Positions 47,541-60,900 of a stretch of DNA of 64,000 nucleotides are shown here, one piece after another. Location: positions 155,195 to 219,194 of the forward strand of contig JAVXUO010001293.1 in assembly GCA_033065855.1 (NCBI GenBank), in the 5' to 3' direction. The notes beneath the pieces are model-generated. The model searched no databases. It was not told the origin of the DNA and worked only from the letters and a program-made list of their open reading frames with translations. This DNA comes from Escallonia rubra. Its lineage: Eukaryota; Streptophyta; Magnoliopsida; Escalloniales; Escalloniaceae. The stretch's first letter is position 1, and every line of letters starts with the position of its first letter. Position numbers and translations under genes: made by a program.

Positions 47541-49886
47541 TTGTGTGCTTGTCACATTGGTAAAATAAATGTGTGGAATATAAGATCTTTAATGATTCCG
47601 AACTATTGATGCAGACCATAGAGGGCGGTTGGATTGGAGAATACCGACGGGACATGATCAGGACAAGGAGGAGTGGAATAACATTATTAAGTGAGTTGAG
47701 CTTAAACAAGAACATGAGCCCATGCTCGAGCTCGAGCTTGAACATGAGGTTTAGCTCTCGAGCTCGACTCCCTTTATTAAACTACAAGGACAAGTCGATC
47801 ATGATCTCAAACAAGCGAATCCAAGCTAACCACGAAGTCGAACCAAAGTCAACATAAGCATAGCTAAATGAGGTCGAGCACATACCTCGTAGGTCACTAA
47901 GAACAATACTCTCTAAAAGCTGTAATGTGATAAGAAAAAATATGATCCCACGCAAGTCCACACAACCAATATTCTTGTGAGTGAACTTTATGACTTTCAC
48001 TTGTTTTTTGGCGCCAAAGTTGGCAGTGAGAGGGACAAAGGCTGAAAGGGCAGGAGGCCAAAGTCAGAGAAAAGAGAACCTTTGTGAAATACCCCCCCAT
48101 CAGCTGGTCCCCGGACAGAGCAGACTGCAGAGAGGGCGAGAGGGAGACTGGCAAAAAGGACCTTAATTGGCTGGTGAACACGTTTCGAAAACAAGCGCCC
48201 CCCCCACCCCACGCACATTGATTGGCCAGTTGGGGCTGAGAGGTTTGACAACCAGACCACGTTCCATCTCTCCCCCTTTTAGTCCCCCACAAGCACACAC
48301 ACACACACAGTCACACAGTTCATGTAATGTTAACTCCTTCTGTACCAAAATATCACATAGCATCATTTTCGAACTAATACAAAGATACTATCCAGACCAC
48401 TTTTGGCAAAGAGAAGTGCGTGCATTTTTAGGATCGTAGGCACCAGACACACATGACTTCGTAATGTGTATCCTCAAACCTATGGGCGAGTGTTTCGTAT
48501 CCAGCTAAGTACGGGAGGACTTTCATAGTACATAATTGTGGGGTGTCACAAAACTTACATTTTAGCAATGACTTGTCCCATGAGAGAATACTAAGACTTG
48601 GGTTACAAAGATGAACTACCTAGACATAGCGCAAAAGTTTAAACCGTTAGAAAATGGACTCAATAATATTCTCGTGTATCATTCCTAAAAGTTTTGGTTC
48701 CAAAATGGTACAAGGATATTATCCAACTCTATGGATGATATATATATGTTCAAAACCACAGCATGCATGGACCAAATCCTCCCTGTAAGAGACGTATAGA
48801 GAGGACCACGGGAGATTCTTTCAGATACCGTATCCAAATTACTGGGATGGACTTGGGGGCAGACTCAGCTATCTCGCTATCTTCTTTCGGATTTGCTTTT
48901 CTTCCTTTCTACACTTCTACTGTTATTAGACCCCGGAATGACCTTTATTCGGCTTATATCTTCTTCCAAATTCGATTCCCTTAGCCTTTTGTTACGTATA
49001 CTTTTCGTTTTCAGTCTCGTGGAAAACATTTTCCTCCTTCATTTGATTCTCAACCTCGACTCTTATCCACACCGACTAGGCGCTGAATCCTTAAAGTGAA
49101 AAAAAGAAAAAGAAAAGCATAATCTATGTTCTCTTTGTTGCATATTTTGTGTCTGCTTGACTTTTAACGTGCTTTTATATTATTTAACAAGTCAAACAAA
49201 CGTACGCAGTATTGACGTAACATATGAAAATTAGCAGATTTTGAAATCCTAATTCAAGAATTCAGGGCACTCAAGCTTTGGAACGGCAATAGGATTGTTA
49301 TATGTATATGGAAAAAAACGCACCATCGAAAGAAAGAACTTATTTGATGCTTAACTCTGATTCGCTGCCAAAACCACCACGTACAATTCCTCTTTCGAAC
49401 TTCGTGCGGTTAATTATCAACTAGGGGGTGTCAATAGACAATAGATTTAGTCAATTTTACGCTAGTTGAATGGTACTTCATAAGTTTTACCATCTAAATA
49501 CAACGAGTTCTGAGAGCTATCTTAGATCTCAGATGAGCTTTGCTTACTTGAGTTCCAGGTTACTGTTACGAGTTCTGTGCTACTGGAATGACGCTATTTT
49601 TTTATTTAAAAAAATTGATAACATTCTTGTCATTTGATAAAAAATACTCGACATGTCATTCTTTCAGATCATGCCGGGTGGAATTTATCTACATGATAGC
49701 CAAAGATTGGTTTGTTTCCTCGTTAACAACACGTTATACCACCTATAATATAACGGTAAAGCTACTGCCGAGAAGCGGAATTAACTTCTGCCAAAGCAAT
49801 GGATATTTATAATATAATAACTCATCATCACTTTTCTGGCAAAAGTAGTTCAGTATTTCTTTTACACACAAGAGAATATCGTCGCA
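47541..49886. other. Intergenic, nothing recognised
   Basis: It includes a CA/AC microsatellite near 48293-48310 and CT/GA-rich stretches around 48000-48290. Frames are short and unremarkable. Confidence 0.5.
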
Positions 49887-50189
49887 CTAGCATTTTTTAA
49901 GACCACACATCGCATGATATATGATCTTCCACCAAAATAACATAGTATTAACATATAAAAGAAGGGACAACCATATAACCAAAGGCTTCTCGTAGTGTAC
50001 ACCCGCTTTGACAAGTAAGTCAGCAACTTTATTCACGCGATAAACATGCCCTAGTTTGATCTTCCGATCACGCTGTACCAGAGTCATGCAATTGATAACA
50101 AGTGTTAGTTCAGTAGCGCTGTGACAGTCTCCAAACACTTTCACACAGAAGGACAGATGGACAAAACCTTGCATGTCTCCATTGCCCAA
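49887..50189 (-). pseudogene. LINE RNase H-like fragment
   Basis: The minus-strand frame contains C-H-S-A-T-E-L, then R-D-R-K-I-K-L-G-H-V-Y-R-V-N-K-V-A-D-L-L. This follows the end of the RNase H domain (H-V-x-R-x-x-N-x-V-A-D-x-L) of plant L1-like ORF2 proteins. It is an isolated relic; flanking sequence is too decayed to assign. Confidence 0.65.
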
Positions 50190-52270
50190 CTATCCCTCTC
50201 TTTAGTCTTAGCCAAAGGTCATCAATGGTTATCTTTACATGCTGCTACGCTATAAAAACAGTCGGCATCATAAAAAAGTCCAAGCTTTTGCGGCCCATGA
50301 AAACCTTCTTCAATTTCACTACAACACCACGAAGAGGTAGCTAGTGTACCAACCACGTCATGCATGGTGCCACATGAAGGACAAATTGTACACAAAATAT
50401 ATGAAGTTGGCAACCACCCTTTCAACAACCCCAACAGGAGATAAGGGTCCTGTTGTACGGCGTTTACGTTGTAACAATCTAACGTTAAAAGATTGTCACT
50501 AAAAGCTCTCTGTCGTTATCTTTAAATTTTGTAGTGACGATCTTTTGTAGCTAAAAAGCATTTAGCGACGTTGTTTTACTATAGCAGATGTACTTTACAG
50601 TAAAGGATCCAATTCAAACCCCATGATAAGTAGAAACAAGATTTGCGTGTAAACAAAATGTCCTAAAAGTGCTTTATATGCTATTGCTAATATTTATAGT
50701 TTACAATTTTTTGTCACTAAATATATTTAACGATATTTTTGTTACCGCAGCAGATGTGCTGTACAGTAGAGGATCCCCAATATTTGTGCTTAAACACAAA
50801 CTGGTCCAACATAATATATATATCATCGTGACCTAACTAACTAAATAATTAGTTAGTTAACTACGTACCACATTGTTTAATGGTCCTAACACCAGCTTCC
50901 ATCAATGCTTAAAGAGAAGGTCATATTGACTCTTTGCTTGGTAGGGAAGCCATTAATTTGGATCTGTGTTTGGTGGGTGCTAGCTTAGCTATAGCTAGCT
51001 TGAACAAAATCTCCAAAAGTGTTGGGTCTACTAAGATTTGTTAGCTGAGGCATATGATTATATCTACCAACTTTTATTGCCAAAATCAGTATGTAACTAA
51101 CACTTTATGGCCTTGGTGAACACCTTGCTCTGTCCTGTTCTAAGTTAGCTGCAAGAGTTTCATCATGTGTTTCATACGTGCATAGATATACACAGTTCAT
51201 ATGGAAGCAACTCGTACCAAGGTTGCATGTGAGGTGCCAATCTTGATGAATTGAAAATTAAAGAGGGTCAAATTTTTGGTACAATGAAAAAAAAGACAGT
51301 GCAATGCGTATCTCTTCCCGCTATCCCATTCCTTCCAATACACGTAGCGGTGGAAAAACCGACCCCGAAGAATAACATCAACTTTAGTAGATGTTGCACG
51401 CTCAATAAAGATGGTGTAAAGAGACTTTTATTGTTAGCCACTTATTTACAGATAAATTTTTATGCAGTCATTTAGAGGATGCTTGGGGTTGACACAAAGA
51501 CTAATTAAATACAGATATACGGTGGTTCTTCAATGCATTTTTTACATGTTCCTTTACTTTGTCTCTTCAATGCATTTCATTTGTTGGTAGCTTGGGGCGT
51601 ATCGCCCAAATTATTGGTCCGGTACTAGATGTAGCTCAGCTAAACTAAGAAAAAAATAGCATTAAATCGAACCTAGGCACCCAGAGACAAGGGCGGGAGT
51701 AGCCATCTCTGGCCAGAAGTAGAGCGCGCATGGCTTTGAACCCAAATACATTACCTACGAACTGTTGCGAACAGAACGAATGGGGAGCGACCAATCAGAA
51801 TTGCCTGAAAAGGTCCGGGCGTCCGGGCGTCTGACCCTGAGATGTGGATCATCCAGGGCACATTAGCGTGGCCTTGGAAATATTATGTGATTACTTTCTA
51901 TTCAAAATAGTAGTTGGAATGATAGTAACGGTGACTTATCTGTCAACTAATCAAATAGAACGTAACCCAATTATCTCGCTAAATTGCACGAGAAAAGGAT
52001 ACCGGGCTATGACTTTGGTCCCCTATTTGCTACATTTTGCATATTACAGTTCAAGTCTTGCCTTAACAGTCATGGGCCTTGCGGCTGAAACTGAACCCAT
52101 GTTTATTTGGGCCCAAACTGTAGCCAACTCTTGCATGATCAAGTCATGTCCTGGACCAATTATTCATTGCGTTACCGTGTGACATAACAGACCCATATTA
52201 CTCCTTTTTTAATTTAATGGATGAATTAAACAACTACAACAACCCCTTCCTCTCTATATCTAGTCTAGAT
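50190..52270. other. Intergenic with small decayed repeats
   Basis: Two related segments, about 50455-50615 and 50690-50775, both contain GTCACTAAA, TTTAACGAT or TTTAGCGAC, then GCAGATGTNCTNTACAGTANAGGATCC-type sequence, suggesting remnants of one DNA-transposon family. Nothing coding was recognised. Confidence 0.4.
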
Positions 52271-52276
52271 TATCAG

Positions 52277-52345
52277 TGACTCCTTCTGTTCTAAAATAAT
52301 AGTTTCTTTTGACATACTGACTTTTTATTGGAACGAAAGAAATTA
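52277..52345. mobile_element. Possible truncated Stowaway-like MITE
   Basis: ACTCCTTCTGTTCTAAAATA resembles the Stowaway terminus. About 45 bases later the complement of a related sequence (TTTCTTTCGTTCCAATA) appears. Too short and diverged for certainty. Confidence 0.3.
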
Positions 52346-52605
52346 CATTTTAGACGTTTATTATGGGACGACATAAGTAAGTTCTTCTGGCGTCTCGTTG
52401 AGCATCTGCAAGTCGTCTTTTCTTGTCCTTCGTTGTCTAGCGACCAATACGCGACACATTTGGCCTCCTTCCACGTAAAGATCACTTGGCACTGCAACTG
52501 ATATCGCTTCAATTGCTTGCAGCTGGTTTTTACCCCTTTCCAGATTGCCATATTTTCGCTCTTCAGCTCGGACAATGACTGATATGTTGGTGGAATCCAA
52601 TCATG

Positions 52606-53452
52606 CAAAGGCCACAAAGGTCTCTAATCAGCCCTCGAACTGATTACTTCCATGCACCAAACTGTTTTTCCCGAAGATATCGCCTACATAATCTCGAACA
52701 ACATGCTATTCCACTATGAACCCGTTTGGGATTGAAAAACAGAATTCTACTTAAATCTTAGTAAGTTTTTAAAATCAGATTTAATCAACTTTAAGCAAAA
52801 TCATTTTACTGTTCGGCAAAAATAATTGTAAACTAACTTAAAGTTATAAAAGCGTTTGGATAAAAAAAATACTTAAATCACTTTTATCAAGACAAAATGA
52901 CTATAGAGGACACTTAATAAAAAAAATTCCAATGTCTTTTTGGAGAGGTTATGTTAAGATAACTTTCGTTTGAAAATAACTATACCGCACAAATAAATTA
53001 TCAAAAAGTTATTTTCGTCCACGTGCAAAAGTTGTTTATTGTTTTACTTTAAATTAAAAGCACCCACAATCTCATATTAATACTTATAATAACTTTCGCA
53101 AATTAGTTAAATGGTATAAGATGTCCTTTTGTGAGAAACATGAGAATAGTATAATAAATCAAAAGGTCAAACCTGATTATGAAAAAAGTGATTGTTTCAT
53201 AATCCTCACTTTCCAGGATTATGGAATAGTATGGTTATGTAACTATTTGCTAAATCATGGCATGTCATGATACTCAAACTATTTCCTATTTTCTGTATTA
53301 TGCTCCCACAAGTGCCTTAATATATGCAATTCTCGAATTTATCAACAACAAAAAAAAGGCCACAAAGGTCTCTAATGAGCCACCCATGCACCAAACTGTT
53401 TTTCCAGAACTTATCGCCAACATAATCTCGAAGAACATGCTATTCCACTCTA
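52606..53452. repeat. Direct repeats flanking MITE-like copy C
   Basis: 52606-52717 and 53358-53449 share GGCCACAAAGGTCTCTAAT and CACCAAACTGTTTTTCC, then ATCGCC-ACATAATCTCGAA-AACATGCTATTCCACT with a few changes. Between them, 52718-53230 is copy C of the AT-rich MITE-like family (start CCCGTTTGGGATTGAAAA, motif GCGTTTGGATAAAA). Confidence 0.65.
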
Positions 53453-53459
53453 TCCCTTC

Positions 53460-55249
53460 CCAGCCTTCCGTGTTAGGTCTATCCCTTCAATGGAGGTTCC
53501 AATCAATGAACGAAAGCGCATCCAGGGCTGACTCCCTCACATCATCACATTGTTGACACTTTTTTCTGGATACATCAAGCAACAATGCAGATTCTATCTA
53601 CTTGTTGGCAACTAAATTTTGACGGACTTGGGGCCTTCTCTTAATCCAAATAAAAGTCAGCCCAATTTTAATGGGTGATCTTTTAACAAAAGAAGATTAC
53701 AAATAAAGTACTGGGGCCTTCTCTTAATCCAAATAAAAAGCTTTTGGAGATATTTCTGGGAAGAGATTGATACGAACTTAGACATGTATTCCATCAAAAT
53801 AAGAAGTACATTACAAATAAAGTACTTGAATATTTTGGAGATAAAAACATATAAGAAATAGTAGCTTGTGATCGGAGGAAAAAAGGAAGAAAAGAGAAGT
53901 CAGCAAAAGGAAAAAAAAAAAAAAAGGAGAAGAAGGGACAAAAACAAAGGAGAAAGGAGAAGGAGTCAGAAAGACAAAAAAAGAGGAAGAAGGAAAAAAA
54001 AAGGAGAAAGAAAGAGAAACAGATAGATTTCCTTCAAAGCTCAGATATGGAGGCCCTTAGGTGGTAGCTCTTCCTCTATTCTTTGATATGTATTTCTTTT
54101 TCTTTCTTTTGATGGTTCATTGTAAAAATGTGGCATATTAAATCCCTTTATATGGATCGCACCGTACAATGATAATTGTTAGGTGATAGCCCTCCCTTTA
54201 TTCTTTATATGTATTTCTTTTCTTTTCTTCCTTTGATGTTTCGTTGTAACAACTTTGGTGTATTAAGTCTCATTATATGGACAACACCATGCTTAATGAC
54301 ATCAAATATTTATGCTCAAGTTGTTATTTTTTTTAAAAAAATTTGTTTGTCATTTTATTTGTATTTCTTTAATCGGAGGTTATCGTGGACGTAATTAACA
54401 GTTGATTTTTTAGTTAATCGGGAATATGAATTCACTATACAAATAATAAACGTTGTTACATATATACGACGGAATTTAGTGACACAAGATTCGACACTAA
54501 TCAATAGCGCGAAAAATGTGTCATCACTGCTGCATATGAACCGAAGGCAACAAGAGGATATTCCGAAAAAGTGCTACCCTTTTACTATCGCGCTAATCAA
54601 GAGCGCGTATCAAATCATGAACAAACATGTCGCATAAATGTCTTGCATTTATGGCTCAAAGTAAAAAACAAGAGCCACTCTCCGGAGCACAAGGGCAACT
54701 GGCCTGTCAGACCGAGTAAGCGGTTTTTCATCCGGGTTACAGGTGCATTATTCAGAGGCGCTCCTTCAAGGACTGAAGCTAACCTCGCTGCTCGACTTGT
54801 ATATAGTTGATTACAGTTTCCTCTGATTACTAAGATGTGGTGTTTGATGATTATGTTCTACTTACATCTATTGTGTGATTGATTGGCAACAATTTTAGCA
54901 GTATCAGAGCATAACATCTCAAAATTGTTGCCAACCCAAATGAGCTGCTTGCTTCTAACAGGCTGTGCCCATGTAAGGCAACTTCAGGACCATCTCCCTA
55001 TCGATCTAGTAGGTAAACCCCCTTGACCCACCTAACAAACAGACACAATCCTAAGAAGTACACATCATACAGATCTCCAAATTAAATTATTCATGGTCTC
55101 TAACATCATTACCCACAAATAATACACCAGATCTGGAGCTTAGCAGTAGAAGGAAGCAAACAAACACCACTGGTTGACATATTCATTCCGAACAATTATT
55201 GCATCGGACTAGACAGAGAACACACAAACCTTAAAAGATGCATAATGCA
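53460..55249. other. Intergenic: purine tract and small tandem duplication
   Basis: 53873-54027 is almost entirely A and G. 54053-54177 and 54178-54305 are a tandem duplication of about 125 bp (each with TCCTTTATTCTTT, TATGTATTTCTTTT, TTCGTTGTAA and TATGGA). At 54892-54944 an imperfect hairpin GGCAACAATTTT...AAAATTGTTGCC encloses TATCAGAGC, perhaps an old LTR-primer-site junction. The last 300 bases are 3' flank of the sulfotransferase. Confidence 0.45.
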
Positions 55250-56251
55250 CTATAATTTTAATCCAGACCCATGAAACTTTTCTTCGCCAATTTTGTCTAG
55301 TTGGTCTACCATCTCAGTAGTCAGATAGTTCTTCCAGTCCCCAACCTCACCTCGCCGGAAGAATGCTTTATTTTCCTCGCCGGACGACAACTTCCCATCC
55401 ACGTTCACCTTCAGTTTGCTCAAATTATCAAAGCTACAGAGCCCTAAGATATCATCCACCAACCCTTTTGTCTCTTCCTCTGGGGAAAATGGGCATCCTA
55501 TGAACTCAGCTAGTCTCCTTAGATGAAGCTGGGGATGTTCTTTCATATCTTCATACTTTAAGAAGAATATCTTTTCAGGATTACTCAAGCTTTCTTTCCA
55601 GTAATGCAAAATATGATCCCAAAAAGGTCCACATAGGCTCACTCCCCTACAAAACTTATCAAAGACCTCTTCTAATGAGCTTGTTGTTCCATGGTTCTGG
55701 GGTCTTAACTTGTTTGTGAAGTGCCAAAGAGAAACAAAGCTGTCCCTAGGATCCCTGCAAAGATAAACAAGCTTGCATCCCGACTCGAGCACAGACTTTG
55801 GAAGTGATACGAAAGGTAAATGAGTAGAAAACAGCCTTGGAGATGAGAAGGAAGTGAGATCAGGGACTTGTTTGTCCACGTATAGCTTAAGCTCCAAGAA
55901 GGGCACCAGTTCATGAGGATTGTTCATGAGTAACGGGTGCTCTTGGGTGATGGGAGAATGCATCCTGTTCACTAACGTGAACATGATTGCTTTCAACCAG
56001 GTGGTGCCTGATTTGGGAGTGGTGACAAGGAGGACATCAGTATCTTGAGCTTGAAAGTGTTGTTGGCATGCAAGGACTCCCCCCAACTGCCTAGAATTAT
56101 GCCAAAAGCCTTGATATCTGTAGAGATAAGTTGCAAGCCATCCTCTCTCTTTGGGTAGGGAGGATATTAAGTCCTTACATTCTTGGGTCAACTCACATTC
56201 TTCTAAATACTTTGGAAGAGGAAGAGTAGGAGGAGGTTCAGATGTAGGCAT
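55250..56251 (-). CDS. Cytosolic sulfotransferase (PAPS-dependent)
   Basis: Intronless, intact, 333 residues, the normal size for plant cytosolic SOTs. It transfers sulfonate from PAPS to a hydroxyl of a small molecule. Visible motifs: 5'-phosphosulfate loop T-T-P-K-S-G-T-T-W-L-K at 77-87; catalytic histidine in S-T-H-L-P near 144; 3'-phosphate site C-R-D-P-R-D-S-F-V-S at 165-174; K-Y-E-D-M at 232-236; C-terminal R-R-G-E-V-G-D-W-K-N-Y-L-T at 299-311. No signal or transit peptide. Known plant relatives act on flavonoids, hydroxyjasmonates, brassinosteroids or desulfoglucosinolates; the substrate cannot be told from sequence. The ATG at 56251 gives the usual N-terminus. Confidence 0.96.
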   Translation of the reverse strand: MPTSEPPPTLPLPKYLEECELTQECKDLISSLPKERGWLATYLYRYQGFWHNSRQLGGVLACQQHFQAQDTDVLLVTTPKSGTTWLKAIMFTLVNRMHSPITQEHPLLMNNPHELVPFLELKLYVDKQVPDLTSFSSPRLFSTHLPFVSLPKSVLESGCKLVYLCRDPRDSFVSLWHFTNKLRPQNHGTTSSLEEVFDKFCRGVSLCGPFWDHILHYWKESLSNPEKIFFLKYEDMKEHPQLHLRRLAEFIGCPFSPEEETKGLVDDILGLCSFDNLSKLKVNVDGKLSSGEENKAFFRRGEVGDWKNYLTTEMVDQLDKIGEEKFHGSGLKL

Positions 56252-56312
56252 GGAGGTGAGAGGGTTCGGAACTATTTTGTTTTCTGATGTTTACCAATTA
56301 TTCGCAAGGGGA

Positions 56313-56318
56313 TATATA
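56313..56318 (-). promoter_or_regulatory. Probable TATA box of the sulfotransferase
   Basis: TATATA on the minus strand, about 62 bases upstream of the start codon, allowing a short leader of about 30 bases. Confidence 0.5.
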
Positions 56319-57992
56319 GCTAGACGAATCCTTCGCCATCCAAAATAATAACCCAAGAAAGCACATATAATCTAATTGTAAGCGAAGTTGGACCCCATTA
56401 TAACATGAATAAGTTGAAATATGAACAACTTGCCTGACAAAGGTAGCTTCAAACAAGGCCAATGTATCTGATTGTAGCATTTGACATTGTTAAATCTTTG
56501 TCCAGGGACCACTACACTTGGACGATAGTCAGCAACTAATAGCACAGCACTGCTTATAAATGTTGAGCATAGGACAACGAAACAAGGACCACCGACACCA
56601 GCTGCAGATACTAATCAGTGGGAAGTACCCAGAAGGGCACCTCCGTACATAACAGAGAATTACGGACTTGCTGCCTAAAAATGCCTAGATATGTGTTTGA
56701 GAAAATGTGACTTGAAATCCTGCTCTAACCCACGATAAAAACCAAGAAGGAGAAGGAGTCCTGACAGTCCTGCGATCCAAACCCCAATAGTGTAACAAAA
56801 CAGCCAAGCCATCTGGAGTCTGGCCAATTCTACTCGCCATTTTGATCTGGCCACTTTCAGGTATAGGCCTCGAGGGTGAGGCACTGAGGAGGCTACTAGC
56901 TTGGAGACAGCTTTGGGTGATTCTGAGTCCCACAAGAATTTCACTTTCTTGCTCAAATCTATTAGAAAAGCCTTGTGGCAGAAGCCTTCTAATTTTCAGG
57001 GGACCAACTCCATCAGCAGAGATAAGCAAGGAGATTACACCCCCAACCCCCCTCCCCCTTTATTTTCTTCCCGAAGAGATGAGACTACAGAGTGCGGACG
57101 ACTCTTTCTTAGAGTGGCAAAGAGACTTGTATGACTCTTCATGTAATTCACAGGCAGATGGATCAAGAGGGTTAAGAAATTTATTGGGAAAGGTAGATGG
57201 ATCAATAGTATTACTTAACACTTAATGGCATGCTTGACATGCAGCGAGGAAATAACTTGGAAACCGTCATCCATCATTAACCATGCGTTGGATCACTTAG
57301 TCTGAAAGGCTTCAAAAGACAGACCAGAGATGACTAAAGAATTGGGGTGACATATATTAGGGAAATAGTCCTTTGAGATTAACCGTAATGAAGCCCGAAT
57401 TTCACCAACAAAATCTGGCACTGCTAACTATGCATTAGTTCCTAGTATGAAAGGAAGCAGGGTAAAGGTAATAGCCTAGCTCCTGCAGAAAGGAGCGACC
57501 AAAATTCTTGCACTAAAAGTAAATGTCAAATAGTGGTCGCTCACATTAACCTCGTAATAAAAGAAAAGAAAAAAACATGTTGAACTCATTTTCCAGTGGA
57601 TTGATGTCTGGTTGTCCCGATCCAAGGTCCCTTAAAAGATTCGACATACGTACTTTCACTACCTTAAACATAAGTAGCAAAAAGGTCTTACACATAGTGG
57701 TGCTTTCAAAGAGTAAAAACTTCCCCAAAGTATTTGAAACCCTATTTGGCCCACGATGTCCAATAAGGACTTGAAAGGTGAGAGGCAGAGGACACTCAAG
57801 TATTGACTCCAAGCCAACCTCATTGCATATGCACATGCACTAGGTTCTCCGATTGATTTACCACGCAAACTCTTAGCATAATCTGTTCCCAGGACAGATC
57901 TGTAGAAAAGATAGAAATCATAAGAACCGGTAGGGTGAAACAAAAAAAAAATGGAGGAAAGAGCTTTTATCAAAGAGTGAACTTACTTCATA
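56319..57992. other. Region between sulfotransferase and TRAX
   Basis: It holds the sulfotransferase promoter and the 3' flank of TRAX. Minus-strand frames at 56675-57029 and 57546-57973 are open for about 100 codons but match no family I know. They may be 3' UTR or decayed repeat. Confidence 0.45.
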
Positions 57993-60900
57993 TCAGTCAA
58001 GGTCAGTCATGCCTAGCAAGGGGTAACTCTGATCACCTGATCCAAGAAGTGGAATATACTCTGATCCTCTCACATGAACACTGAAGCAAGCTGCAAAAAT
58101 GAAGCACGCAAACAAAGATCCATATCAGGTTGTATAGTACAAATAGAAGGAAATTATTTCATTAAACATTCGCTAGAAGCCGATAAAATCTTCGAAGAAA
58201 AAGAAAAGAGCACCCGTCCTGGAGGTTTAAAAAAGGTGTAGAAAAATAAAAAACAACATCAGCATTTCTGCAATTTTCCAGTTGACTTCCATTAGAGTTT
58301 GGGGACTAATATGAGAAAATAGTGCAACATCACAACAGAAGGAAACCTGTTAAAAGCATACCATTTTCTATTTTCATCACACTTTGGAGCATTGTGTCCA
58401 TTTTTGTTCTCATATCTGAACTGTCATCCATCTCTGGGGCAAGAAGAGTCAGCTCACGATAGATATTGCGCGCAAACCAACATATTTTCTCCGCAAATTC
58501 AAGTTCACCTTCTGATATACGCCCAATTGCTAACCTCATAAGCTCTCCTGTCAAGTCCGCAAGCTAAACAAAAACCCTAGGCATCACACTTCCAAGATAC
58601 AGACATAAATATGAGAGTGTACTAAATGCCTGCTGGTTCCCTTCTAGTCAATGTTTCAACTTTCAAAAGTCAAACAAAAACTTGTGATAATTTTACAGAA
58701 AATCCACCCTTTCATGAGTACATACACATCTGAGTTATCGACTTTATTCAGACTGAATGTATGGATGCACGGTATGTGTATACAACGTATAAGGAAAGAG
58801 GCAATTACCCCCAAGATATAGTCCAGGACGTTAATCTGCAAAGGCTCAACTGCTGAATCACTTAACGGTAACAAGGCAGCATTTATCTCATCAAGACTCA
58901 AAAGGGTGCCACTTTTGCAGAAATTACAAAAGGTTGCAGCTTCAACATATTCTTGTACCTGCAAGAGGCAAGCATAACATGAGTTCCTAGTTGATAGGTC
59001 TTTGCTTTAAAAAGGTAAAAGGGCACAAAGATGCAACCCCAGGAGAATAAGCACGTCTAAGCTTCCAGAAATCAGTTCCTTGAAGTTCTTTTACTAATCG
59101 ACACATATATTGATCCGTCACAGCTGCTAGATCTTTTTCTGCCTTCCCCAAAACCTCATCTTTGTTGTTTTTACCGATTCTGCAATTCAAGGAGAAGAAT
59201 AAGTCAAGGAGGATATATCTTACAAGTTACATTAGAAAAGGGACAGGGTGACGTAGGCATGCATACAATGGTAATGACCATAGACAATCCAAACACGACA
59301 GAACACCGAGGGATGCAGTTAGAATGGGCGGAAGCCCAAGATTTGTTATCGATCTATCATTTCAATACTCTGTTGCATTTAGGGGTAAATTGGTTTATAT
59401 GGTTATTTCAATCATTTACTATTTTAGTAATAGAGAATTATAGAAGCTTTTATTATTAAGGGTATTTTAGTATTTCATTTTAGATTAGGGTACGATAGAT
59501 TTCCTATATAACGCATTGTAACTACGATCACTATTGTTGATAATTGACGATTGATATTTGTCTAAACACGTGTGCTCCTCGGGTGAGTACCTCCCCCCTC
59601 AATCAAGAGTGTTTTGGCTTGGACGAGTTGATTCGATCCTCGTTTAGGTGTGTGGTTGATCTCTCAGAAGAATGGAGGGAATCTGGTTGGCCAACTTGAC
59701 CCACCTTAGACTTGTGATCAAAATATAATCAAGGCGCATATCATAAGGAAATCAGAATATAATCCTAGGAGATTTGTAAGAAAGAATATCAGCTTAATTA
59801 CTATAGAAGACCACAGAAGATATTGTTAGGAAGATATTAGGAATCTCTTCAGGAATATTTGTGGTAATTGTAAATCACTATAATCATGTACAGATCGCAA
59901 AATCCCTGTAATCATGTAATTATAGTACATATATACAGAGGAGTAGCCCAACAGAAGGGCAGGCTGTTCTAGCCAAATTCTGTGCCTTTTTATATTGTCA
60001 TGATCCACCTCCCCCGATCGATATATATCGGGATTCCTTATTCTTCCTGCATCACTAAGCTAACAACAAGATACTGACAAACTACTGGCAGAAAACACAA
60101 GAAACAGAAACCAAAAAGATGTCAGCTTTAAAGGGACATATGTCCGTTTTCTGTCTTGCCTCTGCCCCCCGTATTTTCTTACGCGTTACACCATCATAAT
60201 TAGCTGACGAAGAACTTTTTTTCAACTTTCTAATTATTGGGATGTAAGAATTTACCCCTCTTAGCCTCTTCACCCTGCTTGCCTCCTCTCTCGACTTTCC
60301 CCATTGTTGGACATCACCAACACCAGAGCACACTCACAATAATAACATAAAACCTTTTTAATCCATTACGTTATCAAACTAGGAAGGTGAAAGTCAAAAA
60401 TAAACTAGAGCTGATAATGCAAAAGATGTCAAAATTGGATTTATGAACAAAAAAAAAAACTATGGTCTCAATTGTACAATCAACAGCGTGAAATTTTCTT
60501 GTAAGTAATAACAGTGTAAGTTCTGATATTATCTCTGAAAAATACAAGTTTCTCTGACAAGCACCAAAGACGGGTGGATCCCATGTGCACACAAGACATG
60601 TTGAGAAAGCCAAAGGATTTGCATCATAAAGGGACACCCAACTCCTGAGAACTAATCAGGTCTACTATATATATATATAGCCTCAGCAATTGAAATGCAC
60701 CAATTAGGTATAACATAGTAAAAAAACAGGGACTTGAGCCTAGCTACGGGAACTTATTTCTTGTCAAACTAGCCACATGAGAAGTGGTGCTGACACCCTA
60801 CGTCGCTTCTATTCCACTGAACTTCTAGTCCCAACTCTCAAGGGAGCTCTCAGATGCCAGGTAAATGGAAAATGTACTCGAACTTTATGGAGTTAGTCCT

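Noticed and set aside
47997..48366. Several overlapping minus-strand frames
   Set aside because: They arise from CT/GA-rich and CA-repeat sequence; no frame is favoured over another.
51844..52182. 112-codon frame
   Set aside because: No recognisable domain and no codon or context support.
53380..53540. F-box protein fragment (F-P-E-L-I-A-N-I-I-S-like)
   Set aside because: Only a dozen residues resemble an F-box start, and the related repeat at 52650 does not keep the frame.
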